64,000 bases of DNA from positions 41,440 through 105,439 of the forward strand of contig CAZPQQ010000003.1 of assembly GCA_964588665.1 (NCBI GenBank), given 5' to 3'. Source of the DNA: UBA2160 sp964588665. GTDB lineage: Bacteria > Chloroflexota > Dehalococcoidia > Lucifugimonadales > UBA1123. The notes beneath the pieces were generated by a model. That model saw nothing but the letters and a program-made list of their open reading frames with translations, searched no databases and was not told where the DNA came from. A program made the position numbers and the translations under genes. Shown piece after piece: positions 8,708 to 16,885 of the stretch; the stretch's first letter is position 1; each line of letters opens with the position of its first letter.

Positions 8708-8750
8708 GCCCTTTCGACAGGCTCAGGGCAGGCTCTGAGCCCGTCGAAGG
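8708..8750. repeat. Dispersed CTGAGCC-GTCGAAGGG repeat in inverted pair, copy 1
   Basis: Two inverted units (CCCTTTCGACAGGCTCAGGG and CTCTGAGCCCGTCGAAGGG) could fold into a hairpin. Single units of the same sequence occur at 49180-49204 and 59851-59874. This is a REP-like mobile repeat. Confidence 0.7.
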
Positions 8751-8787
8751 GCCACCGAGTTACCTCGCGAACTTTGGGGGCAAGACG

Positions 8788-10272
8788 CTAGCTGCCCCGA
8801 AGCTGCGGGAACAACACCACCTCGCGGATGGTTCGCTGCCCTGTCAGCAACATAGTCAATCGGTCGATCCCGATGCCCAGTCCGCCGGTGGGGGGCATGC
8901 CGTGTTCGATAGCGACCAGGAAGTCTTCGTCCAGCCGGTCCCATTCCTCGTCCGGAAGCTGGGATCGGAGGCGCTCCTGGTCCTCGAAACGAGCGCGCTG
9001 GTCCACCGGGTCGTTGAGCTCGGTGAACGCGTTGGCGATCTCCATGGACCCGGCGAAGGCTTCGAAGCGCTCGACCAACCTCGGGTCGTCGAGCTTCTTC
9101 TTCGCCAGCGGCGACATCTCCACCGGGTAGTCGACCAGGAAGCACGGCTGCACCAAGTGCGGCTCCACTTTGGCGGACAGCAGCTTGTCCACCATGGCGC
9201 CCCAACTGGTCTCGCGGCCAACCTCGACCCCCACGAGTTCCATCTCGGTCTTGAGCGATTCGATGTCCGTGTGCTGCATGATGTCGATGCCGCTGTGTTC
9301 GAGGATCTGACCGCAAAAGTCGAGCCGAGGCCATGGCGGCGTGAAGTCGATAGTGTCGTCTCCGCGAGGCACGGACTTGGCGCCGATGATCTCGGTTGCC
9401 AGGTGATATACGAGCTCTTCGACCATCTGCATCACCGATCCGTAGTCGGCGAACGACTCGTAACTCTCGAGTGTCGTGAACTCCGGGTTGTGGTTGATGT
9501 CGATTCCTTCGTTCCGGAAGATGCGCCCGATCTCGTAGACTTTTTCGAGACCGCCCACGATAAGCCTTTTCAGGTGCAGTTCCGTGGCGATGCGCAGGAA
9601 GAGCTGTCTGTCCAGGGCGTTGTGGTGCGTCTCGAATGGGTATGCCATGCCGCCCGCGGCGACCTGAACCAGCATCGGAGTCTCCACTTCGAGGAACCCC
9701 CGGCCGTCCATGAATCGCCTGATGGCACTGACGATCTGGCTGCGTTGGATGGCGACCTGCCTGGCCTCGGGATTGGCTATCAGGTCCAGGTATCTTTGCC
9801 GGAACCTGGTTTCGACGTCAGAGAGACCGTGCCATTTTTCCGGCAGCGGGCGCAGGGATTTGCTCAGCACAGTGATGCTCTGCACCTCGACGGTAACCTC
9901 GCCCGAACGGGTGCGAAACAGCGGACCGCTGACTCCGATCCAGTCGCCAATGTCTATGTCCGACAGCAATTCATACGCCTCACCGAGCGTGTTGCCGCGA
10001 AGCATGGCCTGTATCTTCCCGCTTCCGTCCAACAGATCGAGAAAGCTAGCTTTACCCATGCCGCGCCTCGCCACGATGCGCCCGGCCACGGACACGGAAG
10101 CCCCGGGCGCATCATCCGCGTCAGACGCCTCGTTGGCTTCGAAGTCTCGCACAGCGTCGAGGGCCAGGTGCGTTCGGTCAAAGGTGCGGGGGTACGGGTC
10201 GATTCCTTTGGCCCTCAAACGGGCCAGTTTGTCGAGTCTTACTTGAAACAACTCATCTTCGGGCTGTGGCAC
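8788..10272 (-). CDS. lysS: Lysyl-tRNA synthetase, class II
   Basis: About 494 residues from GTG 10272, preceded by AGGAGG nine nt upstream. A GTG at 10293 would place that ribosome-binding site inside the gene, so the downstream start is preferred. An OB-fold anticodon domain (GRIVARRGMGKASFLDLLD) is followed by class II motifs: motif 2 in GRIFRNEGID with NHNPEFTTLESYE, and motif 3 in GGLGIGIDRLTMLLT at the C-terminus. It charges tRNA-Lys. greA lies 123 nt upstream on the same strand, a common bacterial pairing. Confidence 0.96.
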   Translation of the reverse strand: MPQPEDELFQVRLDKLARLRAKGIDPYPRTFDRTHLALDAVRDFEANEASDADDAPGASVSVAGRIVARRGMGKASFLDLLDGSGKIQAMLRGNTLGEAYELLSDIDIGDWIGVSGPLFRTRSGEVTVEVQSITVLSKSLRPLPEKWHGLSDVETRFRQRYLDLIANPEARQVAIQRSQIVSAIRRFMDGRGFLEVETPMLVQVAAGGMAYPFETHHNALDRQLFLRIATELHLKRLIVGGLEKVYEIGRIFRNEGIDINHNPEFTTLESYESFADYGSVMQMVEELVYHLATEIIGAKSVPRGDDTIDFTPPWPRLDFCGQILEHSGIDIMQHTDIESLKTEMELVGVEVGRETSWGAMVDKLLSAKVEPHLVQPCFLVDYPVEMSPLAKKKLDDPRLVERFEAFAGSMEIANAFTELNDPVDQRARFEDQERLRSQLPDEEWDRLDEDFLVAIEHGMPPTGGLGIGIDRLTMLLTGQRTIREVVLFPQLRGS

Positions 10273-10395
10273 GGCGCAAAGCCTCCTGGGCACGTAGTTT
10301 CATGGATAGTCGTCTCGGAGATGGCGAATGACACTGGCGACGGCAGAATCCCGACGGGGTGTATTCGCGTCAAACGATCCCGGGGGAGCGTCGAC

Positions 10396-10866
10396 TCAGG
10401 CGATCTTGGTGATCTTCAACGTGGTGACGCCCGCGGGAGTCGCGACCTCCACTTGGTCGCCGACTTTGCGGTCGAGCAGTGCTCGTCCGACGGGTGACTC
10501 GTTCGAGATCTTGCCTTCGAGCGGATTGGCTTCGGCGGAGCCCACCAGGTGGTAGACTTGCTTTTTGCTGCCTTTGCTGGTGACGGTCACCGCCGAGCCG
10601 AACTGGACTAAACCTGCGGCCTTTTCGTCTTTTTCCGCGATGACGGCGTTCGCCAGGATGTCCTCGAGGTCCTGGATCCTGCCCTCGATGAACGCCTGCT
10701 CGTTCTTCACCTCATCGTATTCGGCGTTGTCCGCGGTGCCTCCGGTTTGAGTGGCTTCGTGAATTCTGCTCGACACGTCCGGTCGCCGCACGGCCTTCAG
10801 GTGTTCGAGCTCCGCCTGTAGCCCATCGTGACCTGCGGGTGTGAGATATCGTCGGCGTTGCACCAC
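10396..10866 (-). CDS. greA: Transcription elongation factor GreA
   Basis: 156 residues when started at GTG 10866, which follows TTGGAG with short spacing. The open frame to 10935 would add 23 unrelated residues. The N-terminal coiled coil (LTPAGHDGLQAELEHLKAVRR ... DNAEYDEVKNEQAFIEGRI) carries the conserved acidic tip (ADNAEYDE). The C-terminal FKBP-like domain ends with SPVGRALLDRKVGDQVEV. GreA rescues backtracked RNA polymerase by stimulating transcript cleavage. Probably cotranscribed with lysS. Confidence 0.94.
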   Translation of the reverse strand: MVQRRRYLTPAGHDGLQAELEHLKAVRRPDVSSRIHEATQTGGTADNAEYDEVKNEQAFIEGRIQDLEDILANAVIAEKDEKAAGLVQFGSAVTVTSKGSKKQVYHLVGSAEANPLEGKISNESPVGRALLDRKVGDQVEVATPAGVTTLKITKIA

Positions 10867-10935
10867 GGGAAGCTCCAATCGACAAAAAGACCGAGAGACC
10901 GCTTTCGCGGAAATCACTCTCAGCCTGTCGAGCAT

Positions 10936-10965
10936 ATTCTATACAAAACCGGGCGCGTTTGTAAA
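10936..10965 (-). promoter_or_regulatory. Candidate greA-lysS promoter
   Basis: On the minus strand TTTACA (10965-10960) is followed after 16 nt by TATAGA (10943-10938), or after 18 nt by TAGAAT (10941-10936). This lies about 70 nt upstream of the chosen greA start, in an A/T-richer patch. Confidence 0.45.
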
Positions 10966-11136
10966 TCCACACCAACGTCAGGCCAGTTCCGCATCGGCTG
11001 GCCCAACGTTGGCAATCAGTTATGGTTGCCAGAGCACGTCTCTGCACGGTCGCTGGATTACAGCGTCAGGCTCAGGAAGCGTGAGTTATCGCGGGGGCGG
11101 CCCTGCCCTGCCCCACGGATCGGCGCTGCATGGAAA

Positions 11137-12804
11137 TCAGTACCCCATGCGCCCTTCGCGGGCCAGCCAGGCGAACTGCTGTTCCCTACGCCCTGCGCCC
11201 GGGTTCATGATCACGTTGACGAGCGACGCCTTGCCCGAGTTGAATGCTCGCTCCAGCGCGGGGCGAAGGTCGTCCGGCTTGTCGACATATTCGCCGTGGC
11301 CGCCCAAAGCCTCCATCATCAGATCGAACCGTACGTCAGGCTTGAAATCGTCGGGGTCTTCGACGCCTTCCACGTAGGTTCTTACCCACTTGTCGATGTT
11401 GGCGTTCTGAAACACGACCCACACAATCGCCAGATTGAACCTGGCCGCGGTCTCGATGTCCATTCCGTTGAAGCCAAACGCCCAGTCCCCTTGGAGACAC
11501 ACCACCGGTTTGTCGGGATAGACGACCTTTGCGGCTAGCGAGAACGGCACGCCCGTGCCGACGCACCCTGCAATGCCCGCGTCGATCCGATGCCGCGGGT
11601 TCCAGATGTCGATGACCTGACGCGATATGTCCATGGTGCTCGCGCCGTCAGCCACCACCATGGCGTCTTTGGGCAGGTAGTCGCGGACCTCTTTCAAGAT
11701 GCGGTAGTAGCCCATCGGCTCCGCGTCTGAATTCAGCATGGGGGCGATCGAAGCCGCGTTTTGAGCGGCCTTTTCCTTCAGGCCAGCGAGCCACGGGGTC
11801 TCTCCGTATGCCACTGGGTTGGCGTCAAGGCCATCCACCAATTGGCCCATCACCATCTTTGCGTCGCCGACCAACCCGACTTCTGCCGCATGATTGGTTC
11901 CGATCTCCGCCGGCTCGATGTCGACCTGTATGAGTTTATAGTTTTCAGTGAACCGGGGCGGCTGGCCGAAGTGGAATATCCAGTTGAGCCTTGCGCCGAC
12001 CATCAGCACCGTGTCCGCCCCCTGCAACGCCTGCGTTCTGGCGGAGGAGACGTTCATCGGATGGTCGGGCGGCAGCATGCCTGAGCCCATCGGCGAGGTC
12101 AGGAACGGGATCTGTGTTTTGTCGACGAACTGCAGGAGTTCGTCCTCCGCCCAGGACCACGCGGCGCCCTTTCCGACGATCAGAAGCGGGTTTTCCGCCT
12201 CGGAAAGCACCTGCAGCGCCTGCTCGATCTTCTGCGGCTCCGCCAGTGGTCTGGCCGGCTCAGGGGCCGGCTCGGGAATTGGCACGTCGTCCTCTTCGAC
12301 GCTGCCCGAGATCATCTCGGCCGGAAGGTCCAGGTAGACGGGTCCGGGACGGCCCGCGGTGGCGGTCTTGAGCGCGAAATTGATCAACGTCGGGATGCGT
12401 TCGATGCTCTCGACGGCATATGCCCATTTGGAGAGAGGCGCCGTGGACTCGACTTGGGCCATCTCCTGAAAGTCGCCCATGTTCCGGCGTCTGAGTTCGG
12501 CCGAACCCGCGATCACGAGCAGAGGCCAGCAGTTGGCTTGAGCATTGGCGATGCCTGTCAGCGTGTTCGTCTGCGCCACTCCTGATGCGGCGATACACAC
12601 GCCGACAGATCGAGTGAAGTACGAGTGCGCCTGTGCGGCCATGGCAGCCGCCTGTTCGTTGCGAACCGAGATGACCTTGATTCCGGCCTCGGCAATGCCG
12701 TTCACGATCGGACCAACCGGGTCTCCGGGCAACACGTAACAGGTGTCTATCCCTTCACGCTTGAGTGATTCCACGACAAGCTGGGCGCCTGTGATCTCGG
12801 CCAT
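11137..12804 (-). CDS. Thiamine-pyrophosphate lyase, 2-hydroxyacyl-CoA lyase/oxalyl-CoA decarboxylase-like
   Basis: 555 residues from ATG 12804, preceded by GAGGAGGAAGCC. The frame extends to 12876 without support. This is a three-domain ThDP enzyme: N-terminal Pyr domain with the activating Glu50 (SVRNEQAAA), central domain, and C-terminal PP domain with GDWAFGFNGMD (438-448) followed by QNAN, the Mg-ThDP motif. The stretch ANAQANCWPLLVIAGSAELRR and the GRPGPVYLDLPA motif resemble HACL1 and oxalyl-CoA decarboxylase more than acetolactate synthase. Such enzymes cleave 2-hydroxyacyl-CoA to formyl-CoA plus an aldehyde, or decarboxylate oxalyl-CoA. The exact substrate is inference. It diverges from an alcohol dehydrogenase that could process an aldehyde product. 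Confidence 0.8.
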   Translation of the reverse strand: MAEITGAQLVVESLKREGIDTCYVLPGDPVGPIVNGIAEAGIKVISVRNEQAAAMAAQAHSYFTRSVGVCIAASGVAQTNTLTGIANAQANCWPLLVIAGSAELRRRNMGDFQEMAQVESTAPLSKWAYAVESIERIPTLINFALKTATAGRPGPVYLDLPAEMISGSVEEDDVPIPEPAPEPARPLAEPQKIEQALQVLSEAENPLLIVGKGAAWSWAEDELLQFVDKTQIPFLTSPMGSGMLPPDHPMNVSSARTQALQGADTVLMVGARLNWIFHFGQPPRFTENYKLIQVDIEPAEIGTNHAAEVGLVGDAKMVMGQLVDGLDANPVAYGETPWLAGLKEKAAQNAASIAPMLNSDAEPMGYYRILKEVRDYLPKDAMVVADGASTMDISRQVIDIWNPRHRIDAGIAGCVGTGVPFSLAAKVVYPDKPVVCLQGDWAFGFNGMDIETAARFNLAIVWVVFQNANIDKWVRTYVEGVEDPDDFKPDVRFDLMMEALGGHGEYVDKPDDLRPALERAFNSGKASLVNVIMNPGAGRREQQFAWLAREGRMGY

Positions 12805-12977
12805 TGGCTTCCTCCTCGCATTCAACGTATCGGAGTTGTTGTCGCCCAATTCTATCCGCTCTGACCACGGTGTCAAGCGTTATGGTACCGGAGGCGTTGC
12901 GTCAGACGTTCTGGCTTGATCGTGAACCGTTTTCACTCCGGTGATACCATACGATCCAAAACTCAGGAGAGTCATTC

Positions 12978-14120
12978 GTGCAAGACCAGTTCGTGCCTTC
13001 GTTTGTTTGGCGCCATCCCACCAAAGTGCTATTCGGCGTCGGTTCGCTGAAATCGATGGCCTCGGAGGTAGCCGAGCTCGTCCCGGATAGGTCGAGGGTG
13101 TTCCTCGTGGTGGGCCGCCGAAGTCTGCGGGCCCGCGGCATTCTGCAGACAATACTCGACAGCCTGCGAGACCACAAGGTCACCGTCTACGACCGCGTGG
13201 CCCCGTTTCCGTCGCCTCAGGCCGTGGACGAAGCGGCCGCGGAGTGCAGGTCGATCGGAGCGGACATCGTCGTGGCCATCGGCGGCGGGAGTGTGATGGA
13301 CCTGGCAAAGGCCGTCGCAATTCTGGCCGTACACGACGGGAATGCCCTGGCATTCGCTCAGGGCGAACTTGCGCTCGAACGGAAGGGCTTGCCGTTCGTC
13401 GCGGCCCCAACGACTTCCGGCAGCAGCAGTGAAGTCACCTCCGGCAGCGCCCTGTGGGATATGGACGCGAAAAAGCACTATGGTCTCGGAGGGCCGCTGA
13501 TGTTCCCCGACACGGCCATCGTGGATCCGGATCTGATGATGTCGATGCCGTCGTCGTTGGCCGCGGTGACAGGAATGGACGCGTTCACGAGCGCGTTCGA
13601 GTCATATTGGTCGATCAGGTCTCAGCCGATTTCGGACGCGCTGAACCTGGACGTGATCCGGAGTTTCACCGCCAACCTGGAGCGTTCCACCATTCAGGGA
13701 GACCTGGAATCCAGGGCCGCGTGCGCCATCGCGTCAACAATGTCAGGCATCGCTTACTCCCAGAGTCCGCCGAATGCCTGCCATGCCGTGGGAGGTCCGT
13801 TGACGCTGTTCTGGGACGTTCAACATGGCCAGGCCGTGGGCGTGACTCTGTGCGGTTTTCTCGAACGAGCGGCGCCCGCCATCCGACACAAGCTTCCCCC
13901 ACTCTGGGAAGCGATGGGCGTCGAAGACCTGGCGGGCGCGACCGAGCTCATTGCTCGCATCATGAGGCGGTGCGGCCTGGAGACCACGTTGACAGGGCTC
14001 GGCCTGAACGAGTCCGACCTGGACACTCTGGTGGACGAAACACGCTGGGACCGAGTCCAATCTCTTCCCGTTTCCATGGGTAAGGACGATCTCAGGGCGA
14101 TGCTGGCCGAGTTGTTTTAG
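12978..14120 (+). CDS. Iron-containing alcohol dehydrogenase family protein with one metal ligand replaced
   Basis: 380 residues from GTG 12978, seven nt after AGGAGAG. The nucleotide-binding motif GGGSVMDLAKA (102-112) and TTSGSSSEVTSGSAL (145-159) are typical. Expected Fe ligands are Asp201 (GMDAFTS), His269 (NACHAVGG) and His283 (VQHGQA). The usual second ligand, His in DALTHA, is Ser205 here. The ESYWSIRSQPISDALN segment resembles phosphonoacetaldehyde/hydroxyethylphosphonate-type reductases as remembered, so the change may be a subfamily trait. It likely reduces a small aldehyde with NAD(P)H. Divergent from the ThDP lyase; its 3' end overlaps the next gene's end by 4 nt. Confidence 0.8.
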   Translation: MQDQFVPSFVWRHPTKVLFGVGSLKSMASEVAELVPDRSRVFLVVGRRSLRARGILQTILDSLRDHKVTVYDRVAPFPSPQAVDEAAAECRSIGADIVVAIGGGSVMDLAKAVAILAVHDGNALAFAQGELALERKGLPFVAAPTTSGSSSEVTSGSALWDMDAKKHYGLGGPLMFPDTAIVDPDLMMSMPSSLAAVTGMDAFTSAFESYWSIRSQPISDALNLDVIRSFTANLERSTIQGDLESRAACAIASTMSGIAYSQSPPNACHAVGGPLTLFWDVQHGQAVGVTLCGFLERAAPAIRHKLPPLWEAMGVEDLAGATELIARIMRRCGLETTLTGLGLNESDLDTLVDETRWDRVQSLPVSMGKDDLRAMLAELF

Positions 14121-14569
14121 GCAGGCACCTCGGTCTCGTCCTGGGACTCTTCGGCGGGTTGGTCCGGCACGATATCGGCGTCGCCTTCGTCCAAGAGTAG
14201 ACGTAGCTGTTCACGCGTTTGCCGGATCAGCTCGGTTTTCTCGGCGATCTTGTCGAAGAGGTCGCTCTTCGCCTTTATTCCTTCGGAGATCATAAACGCG
14301 GCGGCCTCGGACCGGCTGCTGTTGATCCCCGAGTCCACCAACTCGTCGAGTTTGGCCAGGCTCTCTTTGTTGACCCGTACCATGACGACCGATGGCCGAG
14401 CCGTTCGGACCGCCTGAATCGTTTCCCTGATGGTCTCCCCCACTGACGACGCGGCGTCTTTGCCTCGGCTCACGGCGCTGCGGACCGCGTTGTCGACGTC
14501 TTCTGTTTCATCCAGGCATATCGCGATCACGTGACGGCGCCCGTCTTGCTCTTGCTCGTCTTTAGTCAT
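14117..14569 (-). CDS. Small protein with ribbon-helix-helix-like segment
   Basis: 150 residues from ATG 14569, preceded by AGGAGGCTACG. A longer frame to 14773 lacks support. The middle part SVVMVRVNKESLAKLDELVD followed by GINSSRSEAAAFMISEGI fits a CopG/Arc-type ribbon-helix-helix fold: a beta strand, a helix with LDELV, a short turn with SRSEA, and a second helix. A charged coiled-coil-like tail (DKIAEKTELIRQTREQLRLLL) and an acidic C-terminus follow. It is probably a DNA-binding regulator that may control its own promoter, where a palindrome lies at 14593-14609. The function is not otherwise known. Confidence 0.7.
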   Translation of the reverse strand: MTKDEQEQDGRRHVIAICLDETEDVDNAVRSAVSRGKDAASSVGETIRETIQAVRTARPSVVMVRVNKESLAKLDELVDSGINSSRSEAAAFMISEGIKAKSDLFDKIAEKTELIRQTREQLRLLLDEGDADIVPDQPAEESQDETEVPA

Positions 14570-14592
14570 CGTAGCCTCCTGTTGTTCGACTG

Positions 14593-14609
14593 TTGTAATG
14601 TAATTACAA
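14593..14609. promoter_or_regulatory. A/T-rich palindrome upstream of the RHH-like gene
   Basis: TTGTAATGTAATTACAA has 6-bp arms (TTGTAA/TTACAA) and lies 24-40 bp upstream of the ATG at 14569, in GC-rich surroundings. A candidate autoregulatory operator. Confidence 0.4.
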
Positions 14610-14754
14610 GTAATAGTAGCATAGTGCCACACAAACATGCCAGTACGATGGGTGTGATGGGCGCCATCTTTCGATTGACGGGGCTCCGGGATTCGGATAC
14701 GGTACGTGGTGCCTGACGGCAGCCAATGCCGTTTCCGCGGATGGAATTTCATGG

Positions 14755-16215
14755 ATGGCTGAAGACTCCACACCTGACTCGAGCGCTGGCCACGGCGCCG
14801 GGCCGCCCCCCGAACAACCTCCTGACACGGACGAAGCGCCGCGCCGTCGGGGGAGGCGCTCGGGCTATGCCACCAAAGACCTGACCAAGGGCAGCGTTCC
14901 CAGAAACTTGTGGTTTCTGGCGTGGCCGCAGGTCGCCGAAAGCTTCCTCAGCGTCGTCGACCAGCTCGCCGATCTCATCTGGGCGGGCAGGCTCGGGTTC
15001 CAGGCCATTGCCGGTCTGGGCGTCGCTCAGAGCTACCTCATGATGCTCACGACCGCCCGAATGGGTTTGGACTCCGGCATGAGGTCAATGATTTCCCGTG
15101 CTGTCGGCGCCCGCCAGGTCGCGTACGCCAACCACGTCGTGTTGCAGGCCCTGACGTTGACGACCGCATATTCGGTCGTTCTCGTGACCATCGGATTGAT
15201 CCTCACGGTCCCTATGCTCAAAATCCTAGGCGTCAGCGACGGCGTGGTCGCCCAGGCGGCGCCCTACATGCGGGTGCAGTTTTTCGCGATGGCGATGATG
15301 GGGTATCAGCGCATGACCGCGGGAGCGCTTCAAGCCTCCGGCGACAGCATGACCCCCCTGAAGGCAGCGACCGTGTCCCGTGTCGGACACTTGGTCCTCA
15401 GCCCGTTCCTCATATTCGGGTGGTGGTGGTTTCCCGAGTTCGGTCTCGCGGGGGCGGCATTCGCCAACCTGCTGTCGCAAACGGTCGGCGTGGCAATGAA
15501 CATGCGAGCGCTGTTGGTGGGATCGTCCAGGTTGCACATGACCTTCAAAGGCTACTACATCGACTACCCGCTGCTGTGGCGGGTACTGAAGATAGGGTTG
15601 CCGGCGTCAGTGACGGGAGCGCAACGGGCGATATCACAACTGATCGTCGTGGCCATCGTCGCGTCGTTCGGAGATGTAGCCCTCGCAGCATTCGCCATGA
15701 CACGAAGGGCCGAGAACACCGTGTTGCACGCCAGCCGGGGCATGGGTCGGGCCGCGGGGGCCTTGGCGGGACAGAATCTGGGAGCCGATCTGCCGGGCAG
15801 GGCTAAGGCGTCAGTGTTCTGGGCGATCGTCTACGCGTCAGTTGCCAGCGCCACGATCTCCGCCGTCTTTCTCATCTTCCCCACTCGAGTCGCTTCGTTC
15901 TTCAACAGCGATCCCGAGTTCATCACCCAGGCCGCGCTTTGGCTTCAAGTTTTGGCTATCGGCTATTTTTCGATGAACGCCGTCCAAGTATTCACCCAGT
16001 CGTTCAACACGACCGGCGCGACAATGGCGCCCATGATAGTCACCGTCTCCACAATGTGGCTGCTGGAACTTCCGCTGGCGTACGTTCTGTCGCGGCACAC
16101 GTCGCTGGAAGAGCTCGGCATCCCCTGGGCGATCGTGTTCGGCATGACTCTCAGACTGATGATCTTCACGTGGTATTACCTGCGCGGCAGTTGGCTGCGA
16201 ACCGGAATGCTGTGA
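14755..16215 (+). CDS. MATE-family multidrug/metabolite efflux protein
   Basis: 486 residues. A roughly 45-residue polar Pro/Arg-rich N-terminal tail precedes 12 predicted transmembrane segments arranged as two MATE repeats. The first repeat opens SVPRNLWFLAWPQVAESFL...LADLIWAGRLG. The repeat signature GALQASGDSMTPL recurs as SFNTTGATMAPM in the second half. MATE proteins export cationic drugs or metabolites using Na+ or H+ gradients. The substrate is unknown. Start ATG 14755 is chosen as the first in-frame Met, without a strong ribosome-binding site. Its 5' end lies near the RHH-like gene's promoter region, so regulation by that protein is possible but unproven. Confidence 0.9.
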   Translation: MAEDSTPDSSAGHGAGPPPEQPPDTDEAPRRRGRRSGYATKDLTKGSVPRNLWFLAWPQVAESFLSVVDQLADLIWAGRLGFQAIAGLGVAQSYLMMLTTARMGLDSGMRSMISRAVGARQVAYANHVVLQALTLTTAYSVVLVTIGLILTVPMLKILGVSDGVVAQAAPYMRVQFFAMAMMGYQRMTAGALQASGDSMTPLKAATVSRVGHLVLSPFLIFGWWWFPEFGLAGAAFANLLSQTVGVAMNMRALLVGSSRLHMTFKGYYIDYPLLWRVLKIGLPASVTGAQRAISQLIVVAIVASFGDVALAAFAMTRRAENTVLHASRGMGRAAGALAGQNLGADLPGRAKASVFWAIVYASVASATISAVFLIFPTRVASFFNSDPEFITQAALWLQVLAIGYFSMNAVQVFTQSFNTTGATMAPMIVTVSTMWLLELPLAYVLSRHTSLEELGIPWAIVFGMTLRLMIFTWYYLRGSWLRTGML

Positions 16216-16316
16216 TAGGCGTTGCGTGAGGTCCGGCTTTCAGTGAATGCGCGGTGATCGCAGACGGTGTGCTATGCTTCGATCGACGGACAACCTGGGC
16301 ACACTGGGATGGCGAA

Positions 16317-16871
16317 ATGAGCGTGACACCACAACCCCGGCGAGGCGCCCGTTTCGCTGGAATCCGAAACGGTTTCTCCGCCGCGTCCATGCGCAGCGAG
16401 TGGTTGCTGATGATGACCGTTGCTGCAACGGTTGCCGCCGATCAAATTTCCAAACTTGTCATCAAGGGCACGTTGGCCTTGGGCGAGTCCTGGCCGGCCG
16501 AGGGTGTTTTCAGGCTAACCCACGGGACGAACTCGGGCGCGGTTTGGGGGTTGTTCCCGGGTCGCACCGGCATTCTGACAATCGCGTCGATCGTCGCCAT
16601 CGCGTTTATCGTCTACTACTACCGAACACAGGCGGTGAGGAACCAGCCGACGAGGATCACCGTGGGCTTGCTTCTCGGCGGCGCAGTCGGCAACCTCATC
16701 GACAGGCTTCGTATGGGCGAGGTCGTGGACTTCATCGATGTCGGCTGGTGGCCCGCGTTCAACCTTGCGGACTCCTCCATCGTCGTCGGCATGACGCTGC
16801 TGATCGCCACGCTACTGCTGACGGGCGAGCCGATACCGCTGGCCGACCAACGCTCTGAAGCGGCCGACTGA
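16317..16871 (+). CDS. lspA: Lipoprotein signal peptidase
   Basis: 184 residues from ATG 16317. A frame to 16254 exists but would lengthen an already long N-terminus. Four transmembrane helices are present, with the aspartyl protease motifs GNLIDR (Asp129) and FNLADSSI (Asp152), plus NSGAVWGL. It cleaves prolipoproteins ahead of the lipidated Cys, fitting the many lipobox proteins in this window. Followed after 14 nt by rluD, a classic bacterial pair. Confidence 0.93.
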   Translation: MSVTPQPRRGARFAGIRNGFSAASMRSEWLLMMTVAATVAADQISKLVIKGTLALGESWPAEGVFRLTHGTNSGAVWGLFPGRTGILTIASIVAIAFIVYYYRTQAVRNQPTRITVGLLLGGAVGNLIDRLRMGEVVDFIDVGWWPAFNLADSSIVVGMTLLIATLLLTGEPIPLADQRSEAAD

Positions 16872-16885
16872 GGGTATTTGAGCCC

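Larger units (their letters stand above)
8241..8787. other. Repeat-bearing intergenic region between gltX and lysS
   Basis: About 550 bp with no credible gene. It holds two GGGTTTGAAACCC-type palindromes (8455-8474, 8560-8580) and an inverted CTGAGCC/GTCGAAGGG repeat (8708-8750), each listed separately. The gltX promoter should lie near 8241-8350 on the minus strand but no confident hexamers were found. Confidence 0.6.

Noticed and set aside
8902..10497. 531-codon plus-strand frame
   Set aside because: Antisense to lysS; no recognisable motif and no ribosome-binding site.
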